Positions 38,999-47,742 of a DNA stretch of 64,000 bases are shown piece by piece. The notes beneath the pieces are model-generated. The model was not told the DNA's origin. It did no database searches and was given only the letters and a program-made list of their open reading frames with translations. How positions within the stretch are numbered: position 1 is the stretch's first letter; each line of letters opens with the position of its first letter. The translations under genes were made by a program, and so were the position numbers. Source of the DNA: Pseudalgibacter ostreae (GTDB taxonomy: Bacteria > Bacteroidota > Bacteroidia > Flavobacteriales > Flavobacteriaceae); assembly GCF_042427585.1 (NCBI RefSeq), contig NZ_JBHMFC010000103.1, positions 124,001 to 188,000 of the forward strand, in the 5' to 3' direction.

Positions 38999-39859
38999 AT
39001 GAAGATTACTATAGCAAAACAGACCCTGTTTTGTATCACTGTTTTATTAGGCTTACAGAGCTTTGGTCAAGAACAAGAAGCCCTAAAGTACACGGCTTCC
39101 AATAAAGGCAAATTTAGTGTTAGTTGGGGTGGAAACAGAGCCTCTTTTTCAAAATCCAATATAGATTTTAAAGGCAGCGACTATAACTTTAGGCTTCTCA
39201 ACGTAAAGGCCCATGACAAGCCCAAAGGATGGCATATCGATTATATAAACCCAGAAAGGCTTACTATTCCGCAAACCAATTTTAAGATTGGTTATTTCAT
39301 ATCCGATCACTATAAAATAGCCATAGGACTGGACCATATGAAGTATGTGGTAAGCCAATTACAAACCGTTCATATTAATGGAAATATCAATCTTAATGCT
39401 ACTGATGCTGGAGCTATTTATAATGGAATGTATACTGATGACACCATCTTTATTAATGAAGACTTTCTCCTTTTTGAACATACCGATGGTTTGAATTATG
39501 TTTATTTAGATGTGTCGAGATTTGATGATATCTCCTCTATTTTCAATATCCGAAATACAGATAAATTTCAATTAAACCTTACTGAGGGTATTGGTGGCGG
39601 CTTTTTACTTCCCAAAACCAACACCACCTTAATGCAAAAAGATAGGTATGATGAATTTCATCTATCGGGTTACGGCGTGTCTTTGAATGCGGGTTTGAAT
39701 CTTACTTTTTTTAAACACTTTTTTATGCAGCTCAATATGAAGGGCGGTTTTATTAACATGCCTAACATAAAAACCACAAACAGTAAGGCTGATAGTGCTT
39801 CACAGCATTTCTTCTTTTTAGAAAGAGTGATAGAATTTGGTGGTATTTTTAACATATAA
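38999..39859 (+). CDS. Exported flavobacterial protein, probable small outer-membrane barrel
   Basis: A 286-residue protein with a signal peptide (FCITVLLGLQSFGQ) and alternating polar/aromatic strands. It has a GNRASFSKSNIDFKG segment and NFKIGYFISDHYKIAIGLDHMKY, and ends in aromatic strand residues (FGGIFNI). I recognise the general look of flavobacterial porin-like barrels but no named family. It follows kdsA by 88 bp. Confidence 0.6.
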   Translation: MKITIAKQTLFCITVLLGLQSFGQEQEALKYTASNKGKFSVSWGGNRASFSKSNIDFKGSDYNFRLLNVKAHDKPKGWHIDYINPERLTIPQTNFKIGYFISDHYKIAIGLDHMKYVVSQLQTVHINGNINLNATDAGAIYNGMYTDDTIFINEDFLLFEHTDGLNYVYLDVSRFDDISSIFNIRNTDKFQLNLTEGIGGGFLLPKTNTTLMQKDRYDEFHLSGYGVSLNAGLNLTFFKHFFMQLNMKGGFINMPNIKTTNSKADSASQHFFFLERVIEFGGIFNI

Positions 39860-39994
39860 AGAGTACGTGACCACTACAAGCCCCCAACACTTAACCGGTT
39901 TTAATCCATAATTAAAAGGTTAAAAGAAACTCGTAAAACACATTCGTATAGCAGGGCTACCTCCCTAATAATCGAATTTTAGTAATACTAGAAA

Positions 39995-40984
39995 TCAGAC
40001 GTTAACTCTACAGGCTTTAGGCGTATCCTTGTAGAATCGTTTAAATGCCGCACTAAAATGTGTTGCGTTTTTATACCCTACAGCTTCTGCTATTTGATAA
40101 ATAGGCCAATCTGTATGTTGTAACAAGTATTTGGCCTTCTCCATTTTTTCTGAATAATAGTACTGATTTACCGTACAGTTGAATAGGCGTTTAAACTCTA
40201 ATTTTAAAATATACTCACTTAACCCTATTTTTTCTGCCAATTCATGTTGTGAGTAATTTTTATCTAAATTGTCTTTTAAAAATTGCTTTAAATGATATAA
40301 CTTTTTTATAGGTTTCGAAATGGAAAGCCTCATATTACTTAGAGGTGGCTTTTTATAGTTCTCCAATTGCATCGCAACAATCTCCAATACCTTGGCTTCT
40401 AAAAAAAGACGTTGTACCAAACCTTTTCCATAATCTAATTCCAAAGCACCAACTACAGGAAACATCGTATCCCCTATGGGCAAAATAAGATTTTGATCTG
40501 TTAGCTTTTTAAATGATGCCGCTTCGTTTAAACCATATTTTTTTAAAAAATCGCTGGTAATAATAAGATTAACCTCCTTAAAAGCTGTATTTCCATAAAT
40601 TTTAAGTACACTATCAAAGGCTTCGATATAAGCCATAAAAGAGTCGCTTTCTTCATAAGCAACCTCTTCGCTTGTATTATGAAACTTAATAAGCATTTCA
40701 CCTTTAAGCATAAAAGACAAATACAATGCTTGAATAGTTAAAGCTTTATGAAAAATAAAATTTTGATGAAAAATAAAATCATTAACGGTAATCATAACGC
40801 CATCCAAATAAAACGTTGTAATCGTTCCTTTACCGTACTCGGGAAGCACCTGATAATCAACTTTTATTAATCCACAATGCTCACAACGCCTTACTTCCCT
40901 ACTTAAATACAATTCTAAACTCAGGTTTTTTTTTCTTAAATCGACCTCTTTAAAACTTTCTATTTCACGTCTTTTATTTTCCAA
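39995..40984 (-). CDS. AraC-family transcriptional regulator
   Basis: A 329-residue regulator with a C-terminal AraC double helix-turn-helix (about 232-329): HELAEKIGLSEYILKLEFKR followed by IYQIAEAVGYKNATHFSAAF. The N-terminal ligand part lacks a clear cupin signature and carries a CEHC pair near residue 34. Its domain layout and position, divergent from a TonB-dependent receptor with a 78-bp gap, resemble PchR-type regulators that respond to siderophores. It probably controls the adjacent uptake operon. Confidence 0.85.
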   Translation of the reverse strand: MENKRREIESFKEVDLRKKNLSLELYLSREVRRCEHCGLIKVDYQVLPEYGKGTITTFYLDGVMITVNDFIFHQNFIFHKALTIQALYLSFMLKGEMLIKFHNTSEEVAYEESDSFMAYIEAFDSVLKIYGNTAFKEVNLIITSDFLKKYGLNEAASFKKLTDQNLILPIGDTMFPVVGALELDYGKGLVQRLFLEAKVLEIVAMQLENYKKPPLSNMRLSISKPIKKLYHLKQFLKDNLDKNYSQHELAEKIGLSEYILKLEFKRLFNCTVNQYYYSEKMEKAKYLLQHTDWPIYQIAEAVGYKNATHFSAAFKRFYKDTPKACRVNV

Positions 40985-41015
40985 ATCACGTCATTATTTA
41001 TTGTAAAACAGAGAC

Positions 41016-41023
41016 TACTTTTG
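41016..41023 (+). promoter_or_regulatory. -7 box of the TonB-dependent receptor operon
   Basis: TACTTTTG fits TAnnTTTG, 39 bp before the receptor ATG. The gap between the divergent AraC regulator and the receptor is only 78 bp, so the regulator must bind near here. Confidence 0.5.
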
Positions 41024-41062
41024 CAGTTATATTTATTTAGACCAATTACAAATAACAAAACA

Positions 41063-43402
41063 ATGATAAAAAAATTAATTATCCTAACAACCATTCTCTT
41101 TTTTTCGTCTTTCATGTTCGGACAAAAAGGGGCACTTAAGGGTAATGTGATTTCCAGCCAAGGAACGCCTTTAGAATTTGTAAACGTTTCTTTAAAAAAC
41201 ACGGCGCATGGCAGTTTTACAAATAGCTCGGGACATTACATTTTAAAAAACATAAAGCCCAACACCTACCTTCTTCATGTGTCTTATGTGGGTTACAAAA
41301 CTCAAGAAATTTCAATAAGCATACAGAACAATGAAACTATAAACATACCAACCATAACGTTATGGGAAGACGAAGCACAGCTGGAAGAGGTTCTGGTTAA
41401 TGGCTCCAGACTTAATAAATACACACAACGACAGCCCTCTACCTTTTTGCGTTTAAAAACCGAACTTGTTAAATTGCCCCAAAACATCCAGGTTATTAGC
41501 AGGGACCTATTAATAGACCAACAGGTAACGAATATTATGGATGGTGCCATTCGCAATGTAAGTGGCGTTACCATGCTAGAACATTGGGGGCATTTTGCAC
41601 GGGTAAACATGCGAGGTTTTAGGTTACCTGCCTTTAAAAATGGTGTAAATGTACAGGATGCCTGGGGGCCACTTTCTGAAGATATGAATACCGTAGAGCG
41701 TATTGAATTTGTAAAAGGGCCTGCTGGCTTTATGATGTCTGCTGGCGAACCTGGTGGTTTCTACAATGTGGTTACTAAAAAACCAACGGACCATAAAGTG
41801 GCCCAAGTATCTCTCGCTGGTGGTAGTTTCGATTCTTATCGCGGTACCGTAGACCTAGGGGGGAAATTAACAGATAACGGGAAGCTATTATATCGTTTTA
41901 ATGGCATGTACCAAACGGCAGACACCCATAGAAGGAATGAGGTGGGCGAGCGCTATGGCATTGCTCCTGCCCTAACTTATATGGTTTCAGATAAAACTGC
42001 CATAACAACAGAGCTTAATATACAACAAGCCGAAAGTTATTTGGGTAGCGCCTATGTATTTGCTCCAACCGAAGGCGGTTATGGAAGCTTAGATCGTGAT
42101 TTCAAATATACAGACACCAATTATCCTGCAACCGACATACAAGAACTCACCTTATTCACCAATTTAAAACATGATTTTTCGGAGAACTGGGGCTTTGAAA
42201 CCCAATTCGCATATTTAAGATATGAACAAGAAGGGAACTCGATATGGCTTCAGGATATTGCAGATAATGGCGACGCCCATCGGTACATAAGCGTTTGGGA
42301 TGCATTGTCTCTAGGACAATATTTTCAAACCTACGTATTCGGAAACTTTCAAACCTTAGGTATTAGCCATAAGATTTTAGGTGGATTTGATTACAGCCAA
42401 AAAGAGTATTGGGCCGATTTTAATCAATCTGTAGCGATAGACACGCTAGAGCCCTTTAATATCTTTAATCCCGTTTATGGCCAAACCGAGACCCCAGTAT
42501 TCGACCGTTCTAGCGATGTAAAAAGCAGAGCAAACGTTTACAATAGAGGCTTTACCGTTAGGGCGTTTTATGCTCAAGATGAAATAGGTGTTATGCAAAA
42601 CAAGATTAGACTAACACTTGCTGCCAGACACACCGAACTGGCTACTATTGGCAAAACGACAACCGACAAAAAATTTACACCAAGATTTGGTTTAAGTGCC
42701 GATATTCTTCCAAATTTAACCGCTTATGCCTTGTACGACCAATCGTTTTTAGGACAAACAGGACTTAGCGAATCTGGAGCCTATTTTGACCCTGTTGAAG
42801 CCCATGATGTGGAAGGTGGTATTAAAACAGCCTTATTGGATGGTCGATTAAAAACAGCGTTAGGCGTGTATCAAATTACCAAAGAAAATGTATTGGTAAC
42901 CGATCCGGCAAACACGAATTTCTCTATTCAACTGGGGGAAATACAGTCCAAAGGGATTGAGTTTGATTTACAAGGAGAAATCACACCTCAATTAAACGTT
43001 GTATTCAACTATGCGAACACCACTGTAGAAATTACAAAAGACACCAACCCTGCAAATATTGGAAAAAAAATAGCAGGCCATGCCAAACATCTTACAAACG
43101 GTTGGCTAAACTACAAGATCCCCAACAGCTCCAAATTAAAAGGTTTTGGCGCTTCTATAGGTTATCAGTATCAAATAGATCGCTCTGCGTGGTCTTGGGG
43201 GGCAGACAACCAAACCGATTTACCAGATTACTTTAGGTTGGATGGCGGACTCTCTTGGAGAAACGACACGCTTCGTATTCAACTAAACGTGAACAACATT
43301 CTTGACGAATACCTGTACTCAGGCTCAAATTATGGTAGCTATATATACTGGCAATCCGAGCCTGGCATCAATGGTCGGGTTACAATGACCTACACTTTTT
43401 AA
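41063..43402 (+). CDS. TonB-dependent receptor (siderophore/metal type)
   Basis: A 779-residue outer-membrane transporter. In order: signal peptide ending FMFGQ, a CarboxypepD_reg-like beta-sandwich (about 23-100), a plug domain (about 120-240) with KLPQNIQVISRDLLIDQQ and ERIEFVKGPAGFMMSAGEPG, and a 22-strand-type barrel ending TMTYTF. The plug motifs are those of FhuA/FoxA-like siderophore receptors. The start is the ATG at 41063; an upstream in-frame start would overlap the promoter. It heads a metal-uptake operon facing away from its AraC regulator. Confidence 0.93.
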   Translation: MIKKLIILTTILFFSSFMFGQKGALKGNVISSQGTPLEFVNVSLKNTAHGSFTNSSGHYILKNIKPNTYLLHVSYVGYKTQEISISIQNNETINIPTITLWEDEAQLEEVLVNGSRLNKYTQRQPSTFLRLKTELVKLPQNIQVISRDLLIDQQVTNIMDGAIRNVSGVTMLEHWGHFARVNMRGFRLPAFKNGVNVQDAWGPLSEDMNTVERIEFVKGPAGFMMSAGEPGGFYNVVTKKPTDHKVAQVSLAGGSFDSYRGTVDLGGKLTDNGKLLYRFNGMYQTADTHRRNEVGERYGIAPALTYMVSDKTAITTELNIQQAESYLGSAYVFAPTEGGYGSLDRDFKYTDTNYPATDIQELTLFTNLKHDFSENWGFETQFAYLRYEQEGNSIWLQDIADNGDAHRYISVWDALSLGQYFQTYVFGNFQTLGISHKILGGFDYSQKEYWADFNQSVAIDTLEPFNIFNPVYGQTETPVFDRSSDVKSRANVYNRGFTVRAFYAQDEIGVMQNKIRLTLAARHTELATIGKTTTDKKFTPRFGLSADILPNLTAYALYDQSFLGQTGLSESGAYFDPVEAHDVEGGIKTALLDGRLKTALGVYQITKENVLVTDPANTNFSIQLGEIQSKGIEFDLQGEITPQLNVVFNYANTTVEITKDTNPANIGKKIAGHAKHLTNGWLNYKIPNSSKLKGFGASIGYQYQIDRSAWSWGADNQTDLPDYFRLDGGLSWRNDTLRIQLNVNNILDEYLYSGSNYGSYIYWQSEPGINGRVTMTYTF

Positions 43403-43453
43403 AAACATAACAAGTCGTTTAATAAGACCATATTCTGTTTTATTTAGTTTTGG

Positions 43454-43486
43454 CAGTCCTCTTGTAATAGAGAGGGCTGTTTTTTA
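43454..43486 (+). terminator. Terminator or attenuator inside the uptake operon
   Basis: A 9-bp stem (CAGTCCTCT with AGAGGGCTG, one G-U) and 8-nt loop are followed by seven T residues, 50 bp after the receptor stop and 20 bp before the DUF4198-like gene. It would lower expression of the downstream genes relative to the receptor. A -7-like TAGTTTTG lies just before it (43445-43452). Confidence 0.75.
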
Positions 43487-43506
43487 TCAATTTAAACACA
43501 AAAAAA

Positions 43507-44223
43507 ATGAAAAAAACCATCTTAACACTCGTATTTACCATTTGTGCAACCGTTCAATCCTTTGCTCATTATTTATGGATCGAAACAAAGCCAGTAGGCA
43601 CAATAGGCTTAGAACATCATGTAAACATTTATTTTGGAGAATATACCTATGGCGCTATAGAACAAGTACAGGGTGAAGCGTTCCCCAAAGTAAAAAACTT
43701 TAAGCTTTGGCTTATTGATAGCAAAGGAAATAAAACGGCACTAGAAACACAGGCAAAAGCAGATTATTATGTGGCAACATTCACCCCAAAAACTAACGGC
43801 ACTTACACCATTGCCTTAAATAACGATGCCATTGATGTGATCGATTATACCAAATATGATTTTGGTATTTTTAAAACTCACTATCATGCTACTACAAAGG
43901 TACAAGTTGGAAAACCACTAAATGAAACCGCTGCTATAAACGCCGATGGCCTTCTCGTGAAAGAAATCTCTAGAAATAAAGAAGGGATAAACCTTCAGGT
44001 GTTATACAAAAACGAACCACTTGCCGAAAACGAATTGAAGGTTTTTGTATCTGATCTATGGACCAAAACATTAAAAACCGATCACAACGGCATGGTAGCT
44101 TTCCTGTTGCCATGGGAAACCAAATACATTATAGAAACCACTATTAAAGAAGACGTTCCAGGCATATATAAAGACGAGCCTTATGAGTTTATTTGGCACT
44201 GTGCAACCTACTCTATTTTATAG
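43507..44223 (+). CDS. DUF4198-like periplasmic protein
   Basis: A 238-residue exported protein. The signal peptide ends QSFA and the mature protein would begin with HYLWIE, an N-terminal His as in DUF4198/NikK-like metal-uptake proteins. The rest is beta-sandwich with a late VLYKNEPLAENELKVFV domain resembling carboxypeptidase-regulatory folds. Its place between a TonB-dependent receptor and inner-membrane genes points to handling metal or a chelate in the periplasm; this is inference. Confidence 0.75.
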   Translation: MKKTILTLVFTICATVQSFAHYLWIETKPVGTIGLEHHVNIYFGEYTYGAIEQVQGEAFPKVKNFKLWLIDSKGNKTALETQAKADYYVATFTPKTNGTYTIALNNDAIDVIDYTKYDFGIFKTHYHATTKVQVGKPLNETAAINADGLLVKEISRNKEGINLQVLYKNEPLAENELKVFVSDLWTKTLKTDHNGMVAFLLPWETKYIIETTIKEDVPGIYKDEPYEFIWHCATYSIL

Positions 44224-44227
44224 TTGT

Positions 44228-44560
44228 ATGATTTCAATAACATTTTTAATACTTTTTATGGCGTTTTATGTGGCGTATTGTAGTTCTAAAAAAACGGTTA
44301 CCTATAGCCACTTTGGTTTTGAAACTTGGACAGACAAGCATCCTGAAAAAGGAAAAAAACTAGCCTTAAGCTTATTCCTTATCACTATAGTACTCAGTTA
44401 CATCACGTTTGGTTTTGGTGCTGGTCTTCTCGTGTTTTTCATATACTTAATGACCCTTGGAAGCTTAATCGTAATTTTAAATCCATTAAAACTATTAAAG
44501 CCAACCCCTTTAGGTATTTTATTTGTGTTGGTAGTTTATATAGAGGTTTTCATTTTTTAA
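44228..44560 (+). CDS. DUF3325-like small membrane protein
   Basis: A 110-residue protein with three hydrophobic segments (about 1-20, 50-78, 88-110). I start it at the ATG at 44228, four bases after the preceding stop; an open frame from 44183 would overlap the DUF4198-like gene. Small membrane proteins annotated DUF3325 occupy this place in iron-uptake clusters next to PepSY-TM genes. Function unknown. Confidence 0.65.
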   Translation: MISITFLILFMAFYVAYCSSKKTVTYSHFGFETWTDKHPEKGKKLALSLFLITIVLSYITFGFGAGLLVFFIYLMTLGSLIVILNPLKLLKPTPLGILFVLVVYIEVFIF

Positions 44561-44572
44561 AAATCAAACAAG

Positions 44573-44872
44573 ATGCCTGCTAACCCAAAATATTTAACCT
44601 CTACTAATCAACGTTTTGCTAAGATATCTGCGGGTTTCTTGGGGGGCTTTTTAGTAAGCTTAACTAGTCATATGGCATTATCGTATTGGGTAAACCATAT
44701 TTATGTTATCATTACGGCAACATTTACAGGTTTTATACTTTGGGCCGTTTTAATGATTGTAGCTTTTTTGGCAAAAGATGGATGGCGAATTTGGGCTATT
44801 TACCTAGGCTTAAGCCTTTTGTTTTCAATTTTTATCTATTTCAGTAAAATGTATCATCCTATACCGCTTTAA
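44573..44872 (+). CDS. DUF3649-like small membrane protein
   Basis: A 99-residue protein with three membrane segments, beginning MPANPKYLTSTNQRFAKISAG. It lies 12 bp after the previous stop and 2 bp before the PepSY-TM gene. Proteins of this type (DUF3649 or 'iron uptake protein') sit beside DUF3325 and PepSY-TM genes in siderophore loci. The assignment is by size, topology and context. Confidence 0.6.
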   Translation: MPANPKYLTSTNQRFAKISAGFLGGFLVSLTSHMALSYWVNHIYVIITATFTGFILWAVLMIVAFLAKDGWRIWAIYLGLSLLFSIFIYFSKMYHPIPL

Positions 44873-44874
44873 TC

Positions 44875-46434
44875 ATGAAAAACAGAACGTACAACATCCT
44901 TTTTCACACCCACACCGTTAGTGGTATTGTTATAAGTGTTGCACTTTATGTGATTTTTTTTGCTGGTTCGTTTTCGTTTTTTAGAGATGAGATCGTAAAC
45001 TGGGAACGCAACGAATCTGTTGCCGTTACCGATGCTATCCAAATGGATTTTAATACCGCTTTAGATTCATTACATACCCAATACATTTTATATGGTAGAG
45101 ATATTGAAATCAAAAAGAACTATCAAGAACGCCGTGTGGGCATAACTATAAGTGCTTCAAAAGACAGCCTTGCACAAGATGGTGCTAAAACTTCTAAGTT
45201 TTTCTATTTAGATACGGAAAATTATGCGCAACAGTCCTACTCAGACTCCTATTCTTTAGGTGAATTTTTATACCGATTGCATTTTTTCGCACAAATCCCC
45301 TACCCTGTCGGCTATTATTTATCAGGTTTGGTGGCCTTCTTTTTTCTATTTGCGATTATGACAGGGGTTTTGGTCCATTGGAAAAAAATTGTATCCAACT
45401 TTTTTATTTTTCGTCCGTTTACAAAGTTAAAAACACTCTGGACCGATGCCCATACCGCACTGGGTATGCTGGGGTTGCCTTTTCAGTTTGTGTATGCCGT
45501 AACAGGCGCCTTTTTTATGATAAACCTATTGTTCGTAGGACCAAACATCTTAATTTTATATGATGGCAATAAAGCTAAATTTTATGACGACCTAGAATAT
45601 AGCCACCCCAACTACAAACTAGATTCCAGCCCATTAACCACATATTTTAATGCCAATGCTTATGTTGAAAAAACCAAAGTCCTTTGGGACGATTTTAAAG
45701 TCACAGAGATGCATGTTTTTAACTACGGAGATGCCAATATGCATGTTTCGATTAGCGGACATGTAGCATATAAAAATAAGTTTACAGGTGTTGGCGAAGC
45801 TATCTATAAAGTGGCTACTGGGGCATTAGTGTTCCAGAAAGACCCTATTCAAAATACTTCCTATTTAGATGTTGTAAAAAACACGCTTTACCGCTTACAT
45901 TTTGGAGATTATGGCGGCTATCCTTTAAAAATAATCAGTTTTTTACTGGGCCTCATCTCCTGTTTTGTTATTCTATCTGGCGTTATGATTTGGCTCGTGG
46001 CCCGCGATAAAAAAAACATGCCCGAAAAGAAAAGACGTTTTAACCAAAGGGTCGTTCGTGTATATTTAGCTATCTGTTTAAGCATGTATCCCATTACAGC
46101 TGCTGCATTTATTGCTGTAAAAGTGTTACAGCCCGTAAGCCAATCTTTTATTTATCGGTTTTATTTTATAGGATGGTTATGCCTTTCTATCTTTTTTACC
46201 ATAAAAAAAGACTTGAACTTTATAAATAAGTACACCCTGCTCTCTGGTAGTATTTTAGGTATATTGGTACCCATTGCTAATGGATGGACTACTAACAACT
46301 GGATTTGGAACGCGTTTCTAAATACGCAATTTCAAATCTTTTTTATAGATGCTTTTTGGTTGGTATTCGCAATAACCACTTTATGTGTTTATTTTAAATT
46401 AAACAAAAAAACAGAAGTACGAAAACAGCTATAA
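44875..46434 (+). CDS. PepSY-associated TM protein (PiuB-like, siderophore reductase type)
   Basis: A 519-residue inner-membrane protein. An N-terminal segment (HTHTVSGIVISVALYVIFFAGSFSFF) carries His residues, followed by a periplasmic PepSY-like region and helices near 140, 200, 340, 395 and up to the C-terminus. The HFFAQIPYPVGYYLSGLVA and RLHFGDYGGYPLKIISFLLG blocks are typical of the PepSY_TM family, whose FsrB/PiuB-like members are linked to reductive iron release from siderophores. Last gene of the uptake operon. Confidence 0.85.
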   Translation: MKNRTYNILFHTHTVSGIVISVALYVIFFAGSFSFFRDEIVNWERNESVAVTDAIQMDFNTALDSLHTQYILYGRDIEIKKNYQERRVGITISASKDSLAQDGAKTSKFFYLDTENYAQQSYSDSYSLGEFLYRLHFFAQIPYPVGYYLSGLVAFFFLFAIMTGVLVHWKKIVSNFFIFRPFTKLKTLWTDAHTALGMLGLPFQFVYAVTGAFFMINLLFVGPNILILYDGNKAKFYDDLEYSHPNYKLDSSPLTTYFNANAYVEKTKVLWDDFKVTEMHVFNYGDANMHVSISGHVAYKNKFTGVGEAIYKVATGALVFQKDPIQNTSYLDVVKNTLYRLHFGDYGGYPLKIISFLLGLISCFVILSGVMIWLVARDKKNMPEKKRRFNQRVVRVYLAICLSMYPITAAAFIAVKVLQPVSQSFIYRFYFIGWLCLSIFFTIKKDLNFINKYTLLSGSILGILVPIANGWTTNNWIWNAFLNTQFQIFFIDAFWLVFAITTLCVYFKLNKKTEVRKQL

Positions 46435-46651
46435 ATAGCATTAAAAACACTGCAATCTCTATATTCCTTCATCATTTAAGCCCCCTGCTTTTAACTTCTC
46501 AAATTAGATAAGCTGTAAAGGCATTACAGGTTTAATACTTTCTATGTTCTTAATAGTATTGTGCTTTAATCATGCTTTTATAGTTTGCACCATGTTCCAG
46601 ATAAATAAAATTTTATCGTTTATGATGATGCAGAGTTAAAATAAATTTATT

Positions 46652-46676
46652 TACTTTGCATTTCAAAGTACTTTAA
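46652..46676. promoter_or_regulatory. Operator TACTTTG-N5-CAAAGTACTTTA before the membrane-protein gene
   Basis: A 7-bp inverted repeat (TACTTTG, CATTT spacer, CAAAGTA) merges with an AAAGTACTTT palindrome and ends 2 bp before the ATG at 46678. The same arrangement occurs before creD at 47705. It is a probable binding site of the winged-helix regulator encoded between them. Confidence 0.65.
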
Positions 46677-46677
46677 T

Positions 46678-47289
46678 ATGGATGCAAAAGATTATTTAAA
46701 AGACATCAATGAGATTAAAACGCTCATGAACAAATCTTCCCGCTTTATTTCATTAAGTGGGTTATCAGGAATATTAGCGGGTACTTATGCCTTAATAGGT
46801 GCAGCTGTAGTTTACTGGCTTGTAAACACTTATAGCAATGGTACTTTAATTTTAGACGGACGCATATTTAGGCTCGTCATGCTGGTTTTAGCAGGTGTTG
46901 CTTTGTTAAGTATTTTAACAGCTGTTACTTTAACCATCCAAAAAGCAAATAAAAATGGCATGAAAATGTGGGACAGCACATCTAAACGCCTAATCATCAA
47001 TTTTTTAATCCCTTTGGTAGCTGGCGGCCTCTATATTTTAATTATTTTAAGCCATGGTAAGTATGGGCAAACTGGGGGTTTAATGCTTGTTTTTTATGGT
47101 CTAGCATTAATAAATGCTTCTAAATACAGTATAGGCGATATACGGTATTTAGGGTGTATTGAAATTACTCTAGGGCTAATCGCTACTCTACTTCCAGGAT
47201 ACGGGTTTTGGCTTTGGGTTTTAGGTTTTGGTATTATGCACATTATTTACGGCACTTGGATGCATTTTAAGTACGATGTTAAAAACTAG
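46678..47289 (+). CDS. Membrane protein of a creD-linked operon
   Basis: A 203-residue protein: a short polar N-terminus (MDAKDYLKDINEIKTLMNKSS) and six hydrophobic segments. No enzymatic motif is seen. Such proteins precede a small winged-helix regulator and creD in many Flavobacteriaceae (recalled). The operator overlapping its start suggests tight repression. Function unknown. Confidence 0.7.
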   Translation: MDAKDYLKDINEIKTLMNKSSRFISLSGLSGILAGTYALIGAAVVYWLVNTYSNGTLILDGRIFRLVMLVLAGVALLSILTAVTLTIQKANKNGMKMWDSTSKRLIINFLIPLVAGGLYILIILSHGKYGQTGGLMLVFYGLALINASKYSIGDIRYLGCIEITLGLIATLLPGYGFWLWVLGFGIMHIIYGTWMHFKYDVKN

Positions 47290-47347
47290 GCTATCGCAAA
47301 ACCACTTATAACCAAAAAAAATATTAATGACTACTTACATTTAAAAA

Positions 47348-47641
47348 TTGGGCATTTTAACTAATATAAATAAAGCATTCGATCATCGCATTAGACTAGG
47401 TATCATGTCTATTCTAATGGTAAATGAATATGCCGATTTTAATATGCTTAAAGACTTATTAGGAGCCACAGATGGCAATTTGGCAAGCCATACTAAAGCA
47501 CTGGAAAATGTCGCATATATTAAAGTTGAAAAACAATTTATTGGACGAAAGCCCAACACACGCTATAGCACCACAACATTAGGAGAACTGGAATTTAAAA
47601 AGCATATCGAAGCCCTGGAAAAATTAATTAACAAACACTAA
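47348..47641 (+). CDS. Winged-helix transcriptional regulator
   Basis: A 97-residue DNA-binding protein that is nearly all winged helix (HTH_34/ArsR-MarR-like): FDHRIRLGIMSILMV, then LLGATDGNLASHTKALE as the recognition helix region, then the wing around FIGRKPNTRYSTT. The start is a TTG at 47348. No inducer-binding domain is present, so it may act through its partners or by partner-dependent release. It is flanked on both sides by copies of one operator motif. Confidence 0.85.
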   Translation: MGILTNINKAFDHRIRLGIMSILMVNEYADFNMLKDLLGATDGNLASHTKALENVAYIKVEKQFIGRKPNTRYSTTTLGELEFKKHIEALEKLINKH

Positions 47642-47704
47642 TTTGGGTTCCTCCCGATAATTATCGAGAGACCTCGAAACCACAATAAATCTTTTTCATC
47701 CATC

Positions 47705-47728
47705 TACTTTGAAAAACAAAGTACTTTA
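47705..47728. promoter_or_regulatory. Operator TACTTTG-N5-CAAAGTACTTTA before creD
   Basis: TACTTTG (47705-47711), spacer AAAAA, CAAAGTA (47717-47723), continuing CTTTA: identical arms, spacing and right extension to the copy at 46652. It ends 15 bp before the creD ATG. Confidence 0.65.
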
Positions 47729-47742
47729 CAAAAAAAACACAC

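Noticed and set aside
44183..44227. Upstream start for the DUF3325-like gene
   Set aside because: It would overlap the DUF4198-like gene by 41 bp; the ATG at 44228 follows the stop by four bases and gives a normal membrane N-terminus.
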